DNA of 12,205 nucleotides, taken from positions 1-12,205 of the forward strand of contig CAJGDA010000039.1 in the NCBI GenBank assembly GCA_904501935.1, read 5' to 3'. Numbering within the stretch: position 1 is the first letter of the stretch; each line of letters starts with the position of its first letter. The notes below the pieces were generated by a model. It was given only the letters and a program-made list of their open reading frames with translations, ran no database searches and was not told the origin of the DNA. The position numbers were made by a program, and so were the translations under genes. Origin of the DNA: an uncultured Methanobrevibacter sp. GTDB lineage: Archaea; Methanobacteriota; Methanobacteria; Methanobacteriales; Methanobacteriaceae. Below, one piece after another: positions 1 to 7,451 of this stretch.

Positions 1-75
1 GACTCAGAAAGAAATGAGTTTGGAATAAATATAGATAGCTCATCTTTATACATTACCTTAAATTATATAAAATAA
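1..75 (+). CDS. Possible C-terminal end of a gene entering from the left
   Basis: Frame 1 is open from the first base to a TAA at 73-75 and encodes 24 residues, ending in SLYITLNYIK. The other two forward frames close within the first 27 bases. The tail alternates polar and hydrophobic residues as a beta-rich C-terminus might, but no family can be recognised from it. A 24-codon open stretch in AT-rich DNA could arise by chance, so this is tentative. If real, it would be convergent with the methylase gene, with a terminator-like hairpin about 90 bases downstream. Confidence 0.35.
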   Translation, partial: DSERNEFGINIDSSSLYITLNYIK

Positions 76-297
76 ACTATATAAAGATTACCCTACATTT
101 ACATAGCTATCACTAAATAGACTTACACATTTACAAAATATTATATCAATTATAATATCCGTAGCTTCTTTTTATGCTACCAACTTTTTTATACTCAGAG
201 AATATATTAATATTAAATATAGAATATCCACTATATAAAGGTATTGTTTTTTTAGATAAAAATTGATTAAAAATAAGAATTAATAAATTTTAAATTG
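76..297. other. AT-rich non-coding stretch
   Basis: No convincing reading frame is present on either strand. The 10-mer CTATATAAAG occurs twice, at 77-86 and 231-240. It resembles an archaeal TATA box, but no + strand gene lies at a suitable distance downstream of either copy. A-rich runs on the + strand near 255-290 would read as T tracts on the - strand, so they could help terminate the methylase transcript. Confidence 0.4.
161..190 (+). terminator. Terminator-like hairpin and T tract
   Basis: GTAGC (161-165) and GCTAC (176-180) can pair into a 5-bp stem around a T-rich 10-base loop. Four bases later comes a run of six T (185-190), and a run of seven T follows at 247-253. Archaeal termination depends mainly on T-rich non-template DNA, so this would suit the end of a + strand transcript reaching in from the left. 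The stem is short and could be chance. Confidence 0.3.
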
Positions 298-927
298 TTA
301 AAACAATGCCCTAACCACGATTACATCGACCATCTGTTTTTCTTTATTGTGAAACTCGTAAATTTTTGGAATTGGAAATTCATATCTGAACAAATGGGTA
401 ATCTGCAAACCATTATCCCCATAAAATTTAACTAAAAAATCTTCCGTAGATGCCATGTGAAATGAATACAAAACATCAGGATTCAATTCAATAGCCTTTT
501 TTACAAATTTTAAATCCTGACCTTTATCAGCTTTCTTTTGAGATCCGAAAGGAGGATTCTGAAACACAGTATTTACATTCAAGCCCTCATTAAAATCACA
601 GATATCGCTGACAATGAAATCTACATTATCCACTTTTAATTTTCCTGAAACTTCATTGGCCAAATCAATAGAATCCTCATCAATATCTACACCAATTGAT
701 GAATTAGCGCCCATTAATGCACATCCAATTGCAAATATGCCTGTGCCACAACCCAAATCCAAAATATCCTTATATTCAATATCACCTAATCCAAAAGCAT
801 TCCAAATCAAATCGGATGCAATGATGGATGGGGTAGTGTACTGTTCAAGACCAACCTTAGGTTTTGGGTGAGATGGAATATTTTGAAGTCTCATTTCTAA
901 ATGTTTTTTACGAGTAATTTTCTTCAT
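298..927 (-). CDS. METTL5/COG2263-type RNA N6-adenine methyltransferase
   Basis: This is a 209-aa class I SAM-dependent methyltransferase. LEQYTTP at residues 27-33 is the N-terminal signature of the archaeal and eukaryotic METTL5-like family (COG2263). DLGCGTG at 57-63 is the SAM-binding motif I, and Asp81 in GVDID ends strand 2 and should hold the SAM ribose. NPPFG at 124-128 is the catalytic motif IV typical of adenine-N6 methylases. Human METTL5 makes m6A in small-subunit rRNA, so a 16S rRNA target is the natural inference, but the sequence does not prove it. The length is normal for the family. The ATG start at 927 has only a weak upstream Shine-Dalgarno-like TTTGAT. The gene diverges from pycA across about 70 bp and looks monocistronic. 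Confidence 0.88.
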   Translation of the reverse strand: MKKITRKKHLEMRLQNIPSHPKPKVGLEQYTTPSIIASDLIWNAFGLGDIEYKDILDLGCGTGIFAIGCALMGANSSIGVDIDEDSIDLANEVSGKLKVDNVDFIVSDICDFNEGLNVNTVFQNPPFGSQKKADKGQDLKFVKKAIELNPDVLYSFHMASTEDFLVKFYGDNGLQITHLFRYEFPIPKIYEFHNKEKQMVDVIVVRALF

Positions 928-985
928 CTTATCAAATAATTAATATATCATTTATTATATAATTATATTATTAAAGAAAAATTAC
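928..985. promoter_or_regulatory. Divergent promoter region, methylase / pycA
   Basis: The intergenic stretch is almost wholly A+T. On the + strand, TTTATTATATAATTATA around 951-967 could be the pycA TATA element, giving a start near 980-985 and a short leader that still keeps the ribosome binding site. The same A+T block read on the - strand, or the TATATTA just downstream of it, could serve the methylase. The boxes cannot be assigned with certainty because the whole stretch is TATA-like. Confidence 0.45.
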
Positions 986-988
986 TTT

Positions 989-993
989 GAGGT
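989..993 (+). promoter_or_regulatory. Ribosome binding site deciding the pycA start
   Basis: GAGGT ends five bases before ATG 999. The upstream in-frame TTG (987-989) overlaps this site, so it cannot use it as a start signal. Confidence 0.75.
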
Positions 994-998
994 TTCAT

Positions 999-2492
999 AT
1001 GTTTGAAAAAGTATTAGTTGCAAATAGAGGAGAAATCGCAATAAGAGTTATGCGAGCTTGTCGTGAACTCGACATCAAAAGCGTAGCTATTTACTCTGAT
1101 GCAGACAGTACTTCTCTTTATACAAATTATGCAGATGAAAGTTACCCATTAGGAAATCCTTCTCCTGCCAAATCTTATTTGAATATTGAAAAGATTATAA
1201 ACATAGCTCTCGAATCTGGTGCTGATGCAATTCACCCAGGTTACGGATTTCTAGCTGAAAACTCCAAATTTGGAGAAGAATGTGAAAAAAATGGAATAAA
1301 ACTCATTGGACCAAGCGGAGATGTAATCAATAAGATGGGAGACAAAATTACGTCAAAAGCGCTTATGAAAAAAGCAGGCGTTCCGGTTATTGAAGGTACT
1401 CCAGAAGGGGTTACCGACATAGAAGAAGCAAAAGAAATTGCTCGCCAAATTGGTTATCCTGTAATCGTTAAGGCTTCCGCTGGTGGTGGAGGTATCGGTA
1501 TGCGTGCAGTTTATGAAGAAGATGAACTTGTACGTGCAATCGAATCTACCCAATCAGTTGCTTCAACCAACTTCGGAGATTCAACCGTATTCATTGAAAA
1601 ATACCTTGAAAAACCACGTCACATTGAATTCCAGCTTTTGGCTGACGAACATGGAAATGTTATTCATGTTGGAGACAGAGAATGTTCCATCCAAAGAAGA
1701 CATCAAAAACTTCTAGAAGAAGCACCTTCTCCAATTATGACTGAAGAGCTAAGGGAAGAAATGGGTGGAAGCGCAGTGAGAGCTGCAGAATACATTGGAT
1801 ATAAGAGTGCAGGTACTGTTGAATTCCTATACGATAATGGAGCGTATTACTTCCTTGAAATGAATACACGTATTCAAGTTGAACACCCTATTACTGAACT
1901 TGTTACAAATACTGATTTAATCAAAGAGCAAATCAGAATAGCCAACGGTGATGAATTAAGCTATGAACAAAAAGACATTCAAGTAAGAGGGCATGCTATT
2001 GAATGCCGTATCAATGCAGAAGATCCACTTAATGATTTTGCGCCAAATCCGGGTAAAATCACAGGTTACAGATCCCCTGGAGGTCCAGGTGTACGTTTAG
2101 ATAGTGGTGTATATATGAATTATACAATTCCAACATTCTACGATTCCATGATTTCAAAATTAATCACTTATGGAAGAAATAGAAATGATGCAATTGACAG
2201 AATGAAAAGAGCATTAAGCGAATACATCATTTTAGGTGTTAAAACAACAATTCCATTCCACAAAGCAATTATGAGAAATCCGAATTTCATTTCTGGTGAT
2301 TTGAACACTCACTTCATCGATACCTATAAGAAAGGTATTGAAGCTGAAATGCAAAATGTCATTGAAGAGGATTTGGAATATGTGAACAGGCTCAAATCAA
2401 CATTTATGCCTGGTAAAAAGATTGCTGCTATCTCAGCAGCTGTTGGATCATATCAAAACATGGCAAAACATAAACACATGCAGAATAAATAA
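999..2492 (+). CDS. pycA: Pyruvate carboxylase subunit A (biotin carboxylase)
   Basis: This 497-aa protein is the biotin carboxylase subunit. It uses ATP and bicarbonate to carboxylate biotin on the separate PycB subunit, which then turns pyruvate into oxaloacetate for the reductive incomplete TCA branch. The N-terminal domain opens with KVLVANRGEIAIR, and GYGFLAEN lies at 81-88. The ATP-grasp glycine loop KASAGGGGIGMR spans 158-169, HQKLLEEAPSP starts at 235, and EMNTRIQVEHPITE at 287-300 holds metal-binding and catalytic residues. The length is usual for the family. An in-frame TTG at 987 would add four residues but lies against the GAGGT ribosome binding site (989-993), so ATG 999 is the better start. 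The biotin carrier and carboxyltransferase domains are absent, as expected for the two-subunit enzyme. The alternative name, acetyl-CoA carboxylase AccC, is less likely in a methanogen with birA adjacent. Confidence 0.93.
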   Translation: MFEKVLVANRGEIAIRVMRACRELDIKSVAIYSDADSTSLYTNYADESYPLGNPSPAKSYLNIEKIINIALESGADAIHPGYGFLAENSKFGEECEKNGIKLIGPSGDVINKMGDKITSKALMKKAGVPVIEGTPEGVTDIEEAKEIARQIGYPVIVKASAGGGGIGMRAVYEEDELVRAIESTQSVASTNFGDSTVFIEKYLEKPRHIEFQLLADEHGNVIHVGDRECSIQRRHQKLLEEAPSPIMTEELREEMGGSAVRAAEYIGYKSAGTVEFLYDNGAYYFLEMNTRIQVEHPITELVTNTDLIKEQIRIANGDELSYEQKDIQVRGHAIECRINAEDPLNDFAPNPGKITGYRSPGGPGVRLDSGVYMNYTIPTFYDSMISKLITYGRNRNDAIDRMKRALSEYIILGVKTTIPFHKAIMRNPNFISGDLNTHFIDTYKKGIEAEMQNVIEEDLEYVNRLKSTFMPGKKIAAISAAVGSYQNMAKHKHMQNK

Positions 2493-2508
2493 ACTTGGGG
2501 ATTTTTAA

Positions 2509-3426
2509 ATGAAAGAAGAGATTATTAGACTATTGAAAAAAGAAGGGAAACTTTCAGATGAAGCAATTGATGAGATACAACAAATGGAAATTAATGATTT
2601 TGCAGATTTTGTTAAAGAAATAGGAATGCAAGAAACATCATACATCAGTGCTTTAGAGATTTCAAAAGATTTGAATACCCAATATATTGGAAAAAATTTA
2701 TATGTCTTCAAAGAAGTAAGTTCTACAAATACTGTAGCAAGATTCTTGTCAATGAATGACATTGAAGATGGTTCTGTAATCATATCTGAAAAGCAAACCG
2801 CTGCAAGAGGCAGATCTGGAAAAGGATGGGAATCCCCAATTGGTGGCGTATGGTTGTCAATTATTTTAAATCCTCATGTCGACCACTCAAAACTTCCTCT
2901 CATTACATTAGCAACAGGCGTTGCAGTTGCAAAAACTCTTGAGAAAATTGGTGTTGAAAAACCGGAAATCAAATGGCCAAATGACATTATGATAAATGGT
3001 AAAAAAGTCTGCGGAATATTGACTGAGGCAGTAGCTAAGTTCAATACCATTGAAAGTGTCATCATTGGAGTGGGAATTGATGCAAATTTAGACATTGAAC
3101 AATTCCCTGAAGAGTTAAAAGAAGGTACAACAACACTTGAAAAAGAACTTGGAAGAAAAGGAAGTGAAAATCTTTTAATTAAAATGTTCTTAGAAGAATT
3201 TGAAGAAATCAGCGAACTTTTCGACAATGAAGGATATGAATCCATCTTAAAAGAATGGAGAAAACGTTCATACTCTATTGGAAAAATAGTGGAAGTTAGA
3301 GAACCATTCAACAAACACTATGATGCATATGTACTGGGCATTAGTAAAGAAGGAGCATTAGTTGTTGAAAAGATTGATGGAACCTTAGCAAAAGTAATTT
3401 CTGGAGAATGTATAATTAAAAATTAA
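2509..3426 (+). CDS. birA: Biotin--protein ligase
   Basis: The 305-aa product activates biotin to biotinyl-5'-AMP and transfers it to the acceptor lysine of a biotin carrier, here presumably PycB. EVSSTN (about 69-74) begins the catalytic domain. ARGRSGKGW (about 98-106) is the biotinyl-AMP binding loop (GRGRxGxxW in other ligases). KWPNDI (about 155-160) carries the conserved active-site lysine region, and GVGIDAN follows. Residues after about 255 form the small SH3-like C-terminal domain. The N-terminal 60 residues are helical and sit where bifunctional BirA repressors carry a winged helix, but I see no clear helix-turn-helix pattern, so a repressor role is unsupported. The gene begins 16 bp after pycA and is surely cotranscribed. 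Its 3' end overlaps the convergent gene by 11 bp. Confidence 0.92.
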   Translation: MKEEIIRLLKKEGKLSDEAIDEIQQMEINDFADFVKEIGMQETSYISALEISKDLNTQYIGKNLYVFKEVSSTNTVARFLSMNDIEDGSVIISEKQTAARGRSGKGWESPIGGVWLSIILNPHVDHSKLPLITLATGVAVAKTLEKIGVEKPEIKWPNDIMINGKKVCGILTEAVAKFNTIESVIIGVGIDANLDIEQFPEELKEGTTTLEKELGRKGSENLLIKMFLEEFEEISELFDNEGYESILKEWRKRSYSIGKIVEVREPFNKHYDAYVLGISKEGALVVEKIDGTLAKVISGECIIKN

Positions 3427-4570
3427 ATACAATCTCCCTACATTTTTCTTCATTTGTGATTACTTCCTGTAATTTATCAAATGAAGATTCTATTTTTTTA
3501 TCCAAATCATTTAAATTTAAATTAAATGCATCGCTTGTAGATAAATCAAATCTTATTGTGGCAGATGCACCTGGCATAGAAACAGAAGGGATTGTAATAA
3601 TCCCATAATCTTTTAATAATATAAATGAGAAAACAAAAGCCACATCATTATCAGATAAATGATGAGAAACCTTAATTTCATCATTCAAGTCTTCAGGTGA
3701 AATCATAACTCCTGTAGGTGTTTTCTTGAAATTATTAAATTTTTCACTTAATAAATCAAATAACTCATCCTTTCTTGAAAAACTATTGATTAAATTATCC
3801 TCATTAAAATTTTTAATACCATTTAGCATTGCAAGAACTACAGGCGGTTGGGCTTCAAGACCAAATTGATTAACTTTTACTTTAATTTTATCAATCAACT
3901 CTTCACGACCTGCCATAAGTCCACCTCTAGGACCTGGCATTAGTTTATCAGTACTTGTAATTGCAATATCCGCACCCAAATCACAAGCCTTAGCCTGATT
4001 GAAAACAACAGTTCTAAGTCGTGCCCCGGAAGCATCATCCACCATAACAGGGATGTTCTTTTCATGAGCCATTTCAATAACTTCTTTAAATTCTTCTTCA
4101 TCAATTACCTGATGATCCATTGTGGAACCTGTAACAACAACTAATGAAGTATTTTCAGGTATTGAAAATTCATCAAAATCATCGGTTTCAAAATAATTGG
4201 CACCGACTAATTTGCAGCTTCTAGGAATTGATGGATGAGCAGGCAACTCAGCAAGATAATGTACCACATTCGAATCTTCACTAACTAGAGTCAAAATCGC
4301 AGCCAATATGCCGGAAGAAGTCCTATTCAATGGAAGGACTTTTTCACCACCCATATGATCTATTCCAACTTCTTGAAGTGCATCTTCAAAAATAGCGGGA
4401 CCAACATATGTTTCCAAAAGACTTACTTCAGAAGAAGAGGCTATGAAACCTCCAGACAGACCTGTTAGATCAAATAATTCATCTCTTCCTTTAGTTTCGA
4501 CAATGTCTTTAATAATTGAAAGAGCATTTTCTCTTTTTTTGACTTCATCTAAAGAACTATCAACTATCAT
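3416..4570 (-). CDS. MJ0158-family (UPF0425, SelA-like) PLP-dependent protein
   Basis: This 384-aa fold-type I pyridoxal phosphate protein belongs to the archaeal MJ0158 family, distantly related to bacterial selenocysteine synthase SelA. LNRTSSGILA at 81-90 matches the cofactor phosphate-binding region. VDDASGAR at 177-184 contains the aspartate that pairs with the pyridine nitrogen. TSTDKLMPGPRGG at 205-217 carries the probable Schiff-base lysine, Lys209. From memory, MJ0158 itself was crystallised and did not convert seryl-tRNA to selenocysteinyl-tRNA, so the family's reaction is unsettled. The ATG immediately follows the TAG of the upstream 109-aa gene, indicating translational coupling. 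The 3' end overlaps convergent birA by 11 bp, so no terminator fits between the two genes. Confidence 0.85.
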   Translation of the reverse strand: MIVDSSLDEVKKRENALSIIKDIVETKGRDELFDLTGLSGGFIASSSEVSLLETYVGPAIFEDALQEVGIDHMGGEKVLPLNRTSSGILAAILTLVSEDSNVVHYLAELPAHPSIPRSCKLVGANYFETDDFDEFSIPENTSLVVVTGSTMDHQVIDEEEFKEVIEMAHEKNIPVMVDDASGARLRTVVFNQAKACDLGADIAITSTDKLMPGPRGGLMAGREELIDKIKVKVNQFGLEAQPPVVLAMLNGIKNFNEDNLINSFSRKDELFDLLSEKFNNFKKTPTGVMISPEDLNDEIKVSHHLSDNDVAFVFSFILLKDYGIITIPSVSMPGASATIRFDLSTSDAFNLNLNDLDKKIESSFDKLQEVITNEEKCREIVFNF

Positions 4571-4900
4571 CTAATCAGAGTCGTCTAATTGTAATTTATA
4601 ATCTTCAAAGAATTCCACAATTGCTTTTAATTGTTTTTCATCAAGGTCCATGGAAGCATATTCTTCAGTTTCAGGGATAATATAAGTATATTCAGCAAAT
4701 AAAACTTTACCATCAGGATTAGTAATAACACTTATTTCATCAAGTAGTTTTTCAGGATTTTTGTTATGGAATTCAATTCTAAAAGTAGTGCCTATTTTTT
4801 GAGAGAATTTTTCTTTTTCGTCAGGTTCCCTGTTACATTTTCTAATTTTTGTCATTCTTGATTTCAATTTTTTTTCTGCAAGTCCATTAATATCAGCCAT
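4571..4900 (-). CDS. Small conserved-looking protein of unknown function (109 aa)
   Basis: I do not recognise the family. The 109-aa soluble protein has a very basic N-terminal third (KKLKSRMTKIRKCNREPDEK), a central beta-like section resembling a folded domain (TTFRIEFHNKNP, then KVLFAEYTYII), and an acidic C-terminal helix ending LQLDDSD. There is no membrane segment or signal peptide. A single cysteine is present, so it has no zinc knuckle of its own. An upstream in-frame GTG at 4909 would add three residues but lies only two bases from the GAGG ribosome binding site (4912-4915), so ATG 4900 (MADINGLAEKK) is preferred. The gene abuts the MJ0158-like gene, TAG directly followed by ATG, which suggests a partner role or shared pathway. 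Confidence 0.8.
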   Translation of the reverse strand: MADINGLAEKKLKSRMTKIRKCNREPDEKEKFSQKIGTTFRIEFHNKNPEKLLDEISVITNPDGKVLFAEYTYIIPETEEYASMDLDEKQLKAIVEFFEDYKLQLDDSD

Positions 4901-4961
4901 AATAAACACATCCTCAAATAATCAAATAAAAAATATAAATTAAAATATACTATGAAATTAA

Positions 4962-4973
4962 TTTATATATAAG
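4962..4973 (-). promoter_or_regulatory. TATA box for the 109-aa / MJ0158-like operon
   Basis: Read on the - strand this is CTTATATATAAA, a near-perfect archaeal box A, preceded by the purine-rich AAAAAGGAATA as a possible BRE. The expected start about 25 bases downstream (near 4943) leaves a leader of roughly 43 bases before ATG 4900. It lies between the end of the fumarase gene and this operon, so the two need not be cotranscribed. Confidence 0.6.
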
Positions 4974-4994
4974 TATTCCTTTTTAATACAAACA

Positions 4995-5516
4995 TTAATC
5001 ATACAAACTATTGCCCTTACTATCCATAGCAACAATAAGAGGGCCAAAATCCTTAACTTTTAAATTCCACATAGCTTCAGGCATGCCAAGGTCCAACCAA
5101 TCCACACTTTCAATTTCTTCAACTGCATCGACATATAATGCAGCACATCCACCAGTAGCCACCACATAAAGCGCATTATTTTTAATTAATGCCTCACGAA
5201 CAGTATCATCCATTCCACCTTTTCCGATGACTATTTTAGGCCCCATATCTAAAACATCACTTTGATATGGATTCATTCTCATTGAAGTAGTAGGTCCAAT
5301 TGCTACCATTTCATAACCATCCTCCTTCTCAGCAATGATAGGACCTGCATGAAAAAGGACTGCACCTGAAATATCCAAAGGAGCTCCTTGTTCAAGAAGT
5401 CGTTTGTGGGCTTGGTCTCTAGCGGTCAATATATTTCCAGTTAAGTAGACTACATCACCTGCATTTAATTCATTTAAATTTTCATCTTTAATTGGAACAT
5501 TCAATTTTCTTTCCAT
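4995..5516 (-). CDS. Fumarate hydratase class I, beta subunit
   Basis: The 173-aa protein matches the C-terminal (beta) part of class I, iron-sulfur fumarases (FumA C-terminal/TtdB family). In many archaea and anaerobes this is a separate gene. Signature stretches are GDVVYLTGNILTARDQAHKR near 20-39, LFHAGPI near 54-60, GPTTSMRMNPYQ near 74-85 and IGKGGMDD near 97-104, the last two lining the active site. It interconverts malate and fumarate with an alpha subunit that binds the 4Fe-4S cluster. No alpha gene is in this window. The closely related L-tartrate dehydratase beta subunit is an alternative, but fumarase fits a methanogen with pyruvate carboxylase nearby. ATG 5516 has a strong GAGGAG ribosome binding site five bases upstream. 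Confidence 0.9.
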   Translation of the reverse strand: MERKLNVPIKDENLNELNAGDVVYLTGNILTARDQAHKRLLEQGAPLDISGAVLFHAGPIIAEKEDGYEMVAIGPTTSMRMNPYQSDVLDMGPKIVIGKGGMDDTVREALIKNNALYVVATGGCAALYVDAVEEIESVDWLDLGMPEAMWNLKVKDFGPLIVAMDSKGNSLYD

Positions 5517-5571
5517 TTATACTCCTCATTTAGAAATAAATATTTATTAAAAATAATTAATATAACTATAT

Positions 5572-5580
5572 CTATATAAA
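5572..5580. promoter_or_regulatory. Shared TATA element between fumarase beta and DUF2070 genes
   Basis: CTATATAAA on the + strand reads TTTATATAG on the - strand, so it looks like a box A in both directions. On the - strand it would start transcription near 5550, about 35 bases before the fumarase ATG. On the + strand it would start near 5602, about 28 bases before the DUF2070 ATG. One or both uses are plausible. Confidence 0.5.
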
Positions 5581-5630
5581 ATTTTTAGATTTAATAAAGT
5601 TAATGGCTAAAAATAATAACGGGGAAAATT

Positions 5631-7451
5631 ATGTCAAGTATGAGTAGTGTGGCAGGACTGTCAAAATATATCACAACCCTGCCGAAAACTAAATTTTCAA
5701 TTATTGGAATGTTGGTTTTGAGTTTTTTATTAGGAAGTATCATTTATCTAATTGATTTAATTCCGAATACAGGGATTATAGAAGATTTTTTTGCTGGAGG
5801 ACTATTCGGTATTGCAGTATTTGGATTTACCTCAATAATGAGCGGTGCTTTAAACCAACAGGTTATTAGTGTACTTCATGGGATAAATTTAAAAATCAAA
5901 CATTCAATGTTTTTATCTGCCCTCTCAATGACAATACTTGGCATAGTAGTTATTTTAGGATGTGTAATTTCACAAATCTTTAAAGTGGACATATTCTTAA
6001 ATTCCATGTTATTTGGGTGTGTATTAATTTATGGATTTAATACGTTGGTTTTCTGGACAACCTCAAAGGTAAGATTTTCAATTGCTGCAATTACTGGCCT
6101 TATTCAGCCAGCACTTATTTTGTCAATGTATACATTAATTACCTTCCTATTTATCGATACCAGTTTTCTCGGACCGGAAATATTGCAGATTACAATTAAA
6201 GCTATAGTTGCAGCAGTAATTTTTGTAATGGCCATTTATACATTTATAACCGTTATTGCTTCCCCATTTAATAAAAATTTGGGAATAGGTGCTTTAGACT
6301 TATTAAGCTTGTTTATTGCTCACATGAACGAAGGATCAAATTCGCTTGAAGGTTTATTTGAAAATATGAGTGAAGCAATTGAAACAATTGTTACTTTCAT
6401 CAGTTTTAAAACCGAAAATGGTATAAAAGCCCTATTCATATCCCCATCTGTTCATCCAGGACCTTTAGGAGACCTTGGTGGGTCCAACATGCCAACCATA
6501 TTAGCAAACAAGTTTGACCATTTCACAATGGTAGCGCATGGACCTTCAACTCATGACTTCAATCCTATTGCAGTATCCGAAATAGACAAAGTCGAAGCGT
6601 CTGTTAGAAGAGGATTGGAAAAAGTAGAATATTCACCTGATGCGAGCAAGTTCATAAGATATAACTCCGAAAAAGCGAATATAGGTGTTCAATTCTTTAA
6701 TAAGGGAATGGTAATCCTATCAACATTTGCTCCCGAAGCAGTTGATGACATTGAATTTGGTGTTGGGCTTACAATGATGGCTCAAAGCAGAAGCAGATGC
6801 CATGTAAAAGATTCAATAATTGTTGATTGCCATAATTCATTTTCTGAAGAAAGCGGAGAAGTTTTACCAGGTAATGCCGAAGTATTCCAATTAATTGATG
6901 TTATAGATACAATTAATCCTGATCAAAACAAATACGACATCAAAATAGGTTGCTATGAAGACAACATGGGCGCTTTGAATAAGCATGATGGAATTGGTGA
7001 AAGTGGCATAAAAACAATGATTGTTGAAGTTGACAATCAAAGAACCGCATATGTCCTTTTTGATTCCAACAATATGGAAATTGGATTCAGACAGGAAATC
7101 ATTGACGCAGTAAGTGATTTGGACATTGATGAAATTGAAGTAATGACAACAGATACACATACCGTCAATACAATTTCAAGAGGATATAACCCAGTGGGAA
7201 TTGTAAAAAGGCCAGAAATAATAAAATTTGTTAGATTAAGTATTCAGGAAGCATTATTAGATTTAGAAAAAGTAGAAGTTGGAACTGGAACCGAAAAAAT
7301 AAAGAATTTAAACACTTTTGGACCAAAAAACTCAACAGAACTGATTTCAACAATAAGCTCTGTTGTGGCAGTGAGCAGAATTATAGCTCCAGTTTTATTG
7401 ATAACCGCATTATTAATAGTATTCGTGTGGTTATTCTACGGGGGATTATAA
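5631..7451 (+). CDS. DUF2070 membrane protein with a ceramidase-like hydrolase domain
   Basis: This 606-aa archaeal membrane protein fits the DUF2070/COG3356 family, which is described as related to the neutral ceramidase superfamily. About six hydrophobic helices fill residues 22-210, and one more closes the protein at 582-603, with a large soluble domain between. That domain has His/Asp-rich motifs likely to form a metal site: HPGPLGDLGGSNMP (275-288), HGPSTHD (303-309), VDCHNSF (398-404) and TTDTHTVN (506-513). Hydrolysis of an amide or ester in a lipid or other surface compound is an inference from the superfamily. No substrate is known to me. ATG 5631 follows a GGGGAA ribosome binding site (5621-5626); a second ATG at 5640 is possible. 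The last 6 bp overlap the convergent small membrane gene. Confidence 0.85.
   Translation: MSSMSSVAGLSKYITTLPKTKFSIIGMLVLSFLLGSIIYLIDLIPNTGIIEDFFAGGLFGIAVFGFTSIMSGALNQQVISVLHGINLKIKHSMFLSALSMTILGIVVILGCVISQIFKVDIFLNSMLFGCVLIYGFNTLVFWTTSKVRFSIAAITGLIQPALILSMYTLITFLFIDTSFLGPEILQITIKAIVAAVIFVMAIYTFITVIASPFNKNLGIGALDLLSLFIAHMNEGSNSLEGLFENMSEAIETIVTFISFKTENGIKALFISPSVHPGPLGDLGGSNMPTILANKFDHFTMVAHGPSTHDFNPIAVSEIDKVEASVRRGLEKVEYSPDASKFIRYNSEKANIGVQFFNKGMVILSTFAPEAVDDIEFGVGLTMMAQSRSRCHVKDSIIVDCHNSFSEESGEVLPGNAEVFQLIDVIDTINPDQNKYDIKIGCYEDNMGALNKHDGIGESGIKTMIVEVDNQRTAYVLFDSNNMEIGFRQEIIDAVSDLDIDEIEVMTTDTHTVNTISRGYNPVGIVKRPEIIKFVRLSIQEALLDLEKVEVGTGTEKIKNLNTFGPKNSTELISTISSVVAVSRIIAPVLLITALLIVFVWLFYGGL

Noticed and set aside
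987..998. TTG-initiated N-terminal extension of pycA
   Set aside because: The TTG lies against the GAGGT ribosome binding site, and the family N-terminus begins at MFEKVLVANRGEIA.
1483..1716. Alternative forward frame inside pycA
   Set aside because: It lies wholly within a strongly conserved enzyme gene and shows no independent protein-like features.
2505..3314. Long open frames antisense to birA
   Set aside because: They mirror birA codons, are Ser/Phe/Ile-rich, match no domain I know and have no convincing start signal.
6891..7160. Open frame antisense to the DUF2070 gene
   Set aside because: It is a Cys/Phe/Ile/Asn-rich shadow of the coding strand and has no ribosome binding site or domain.
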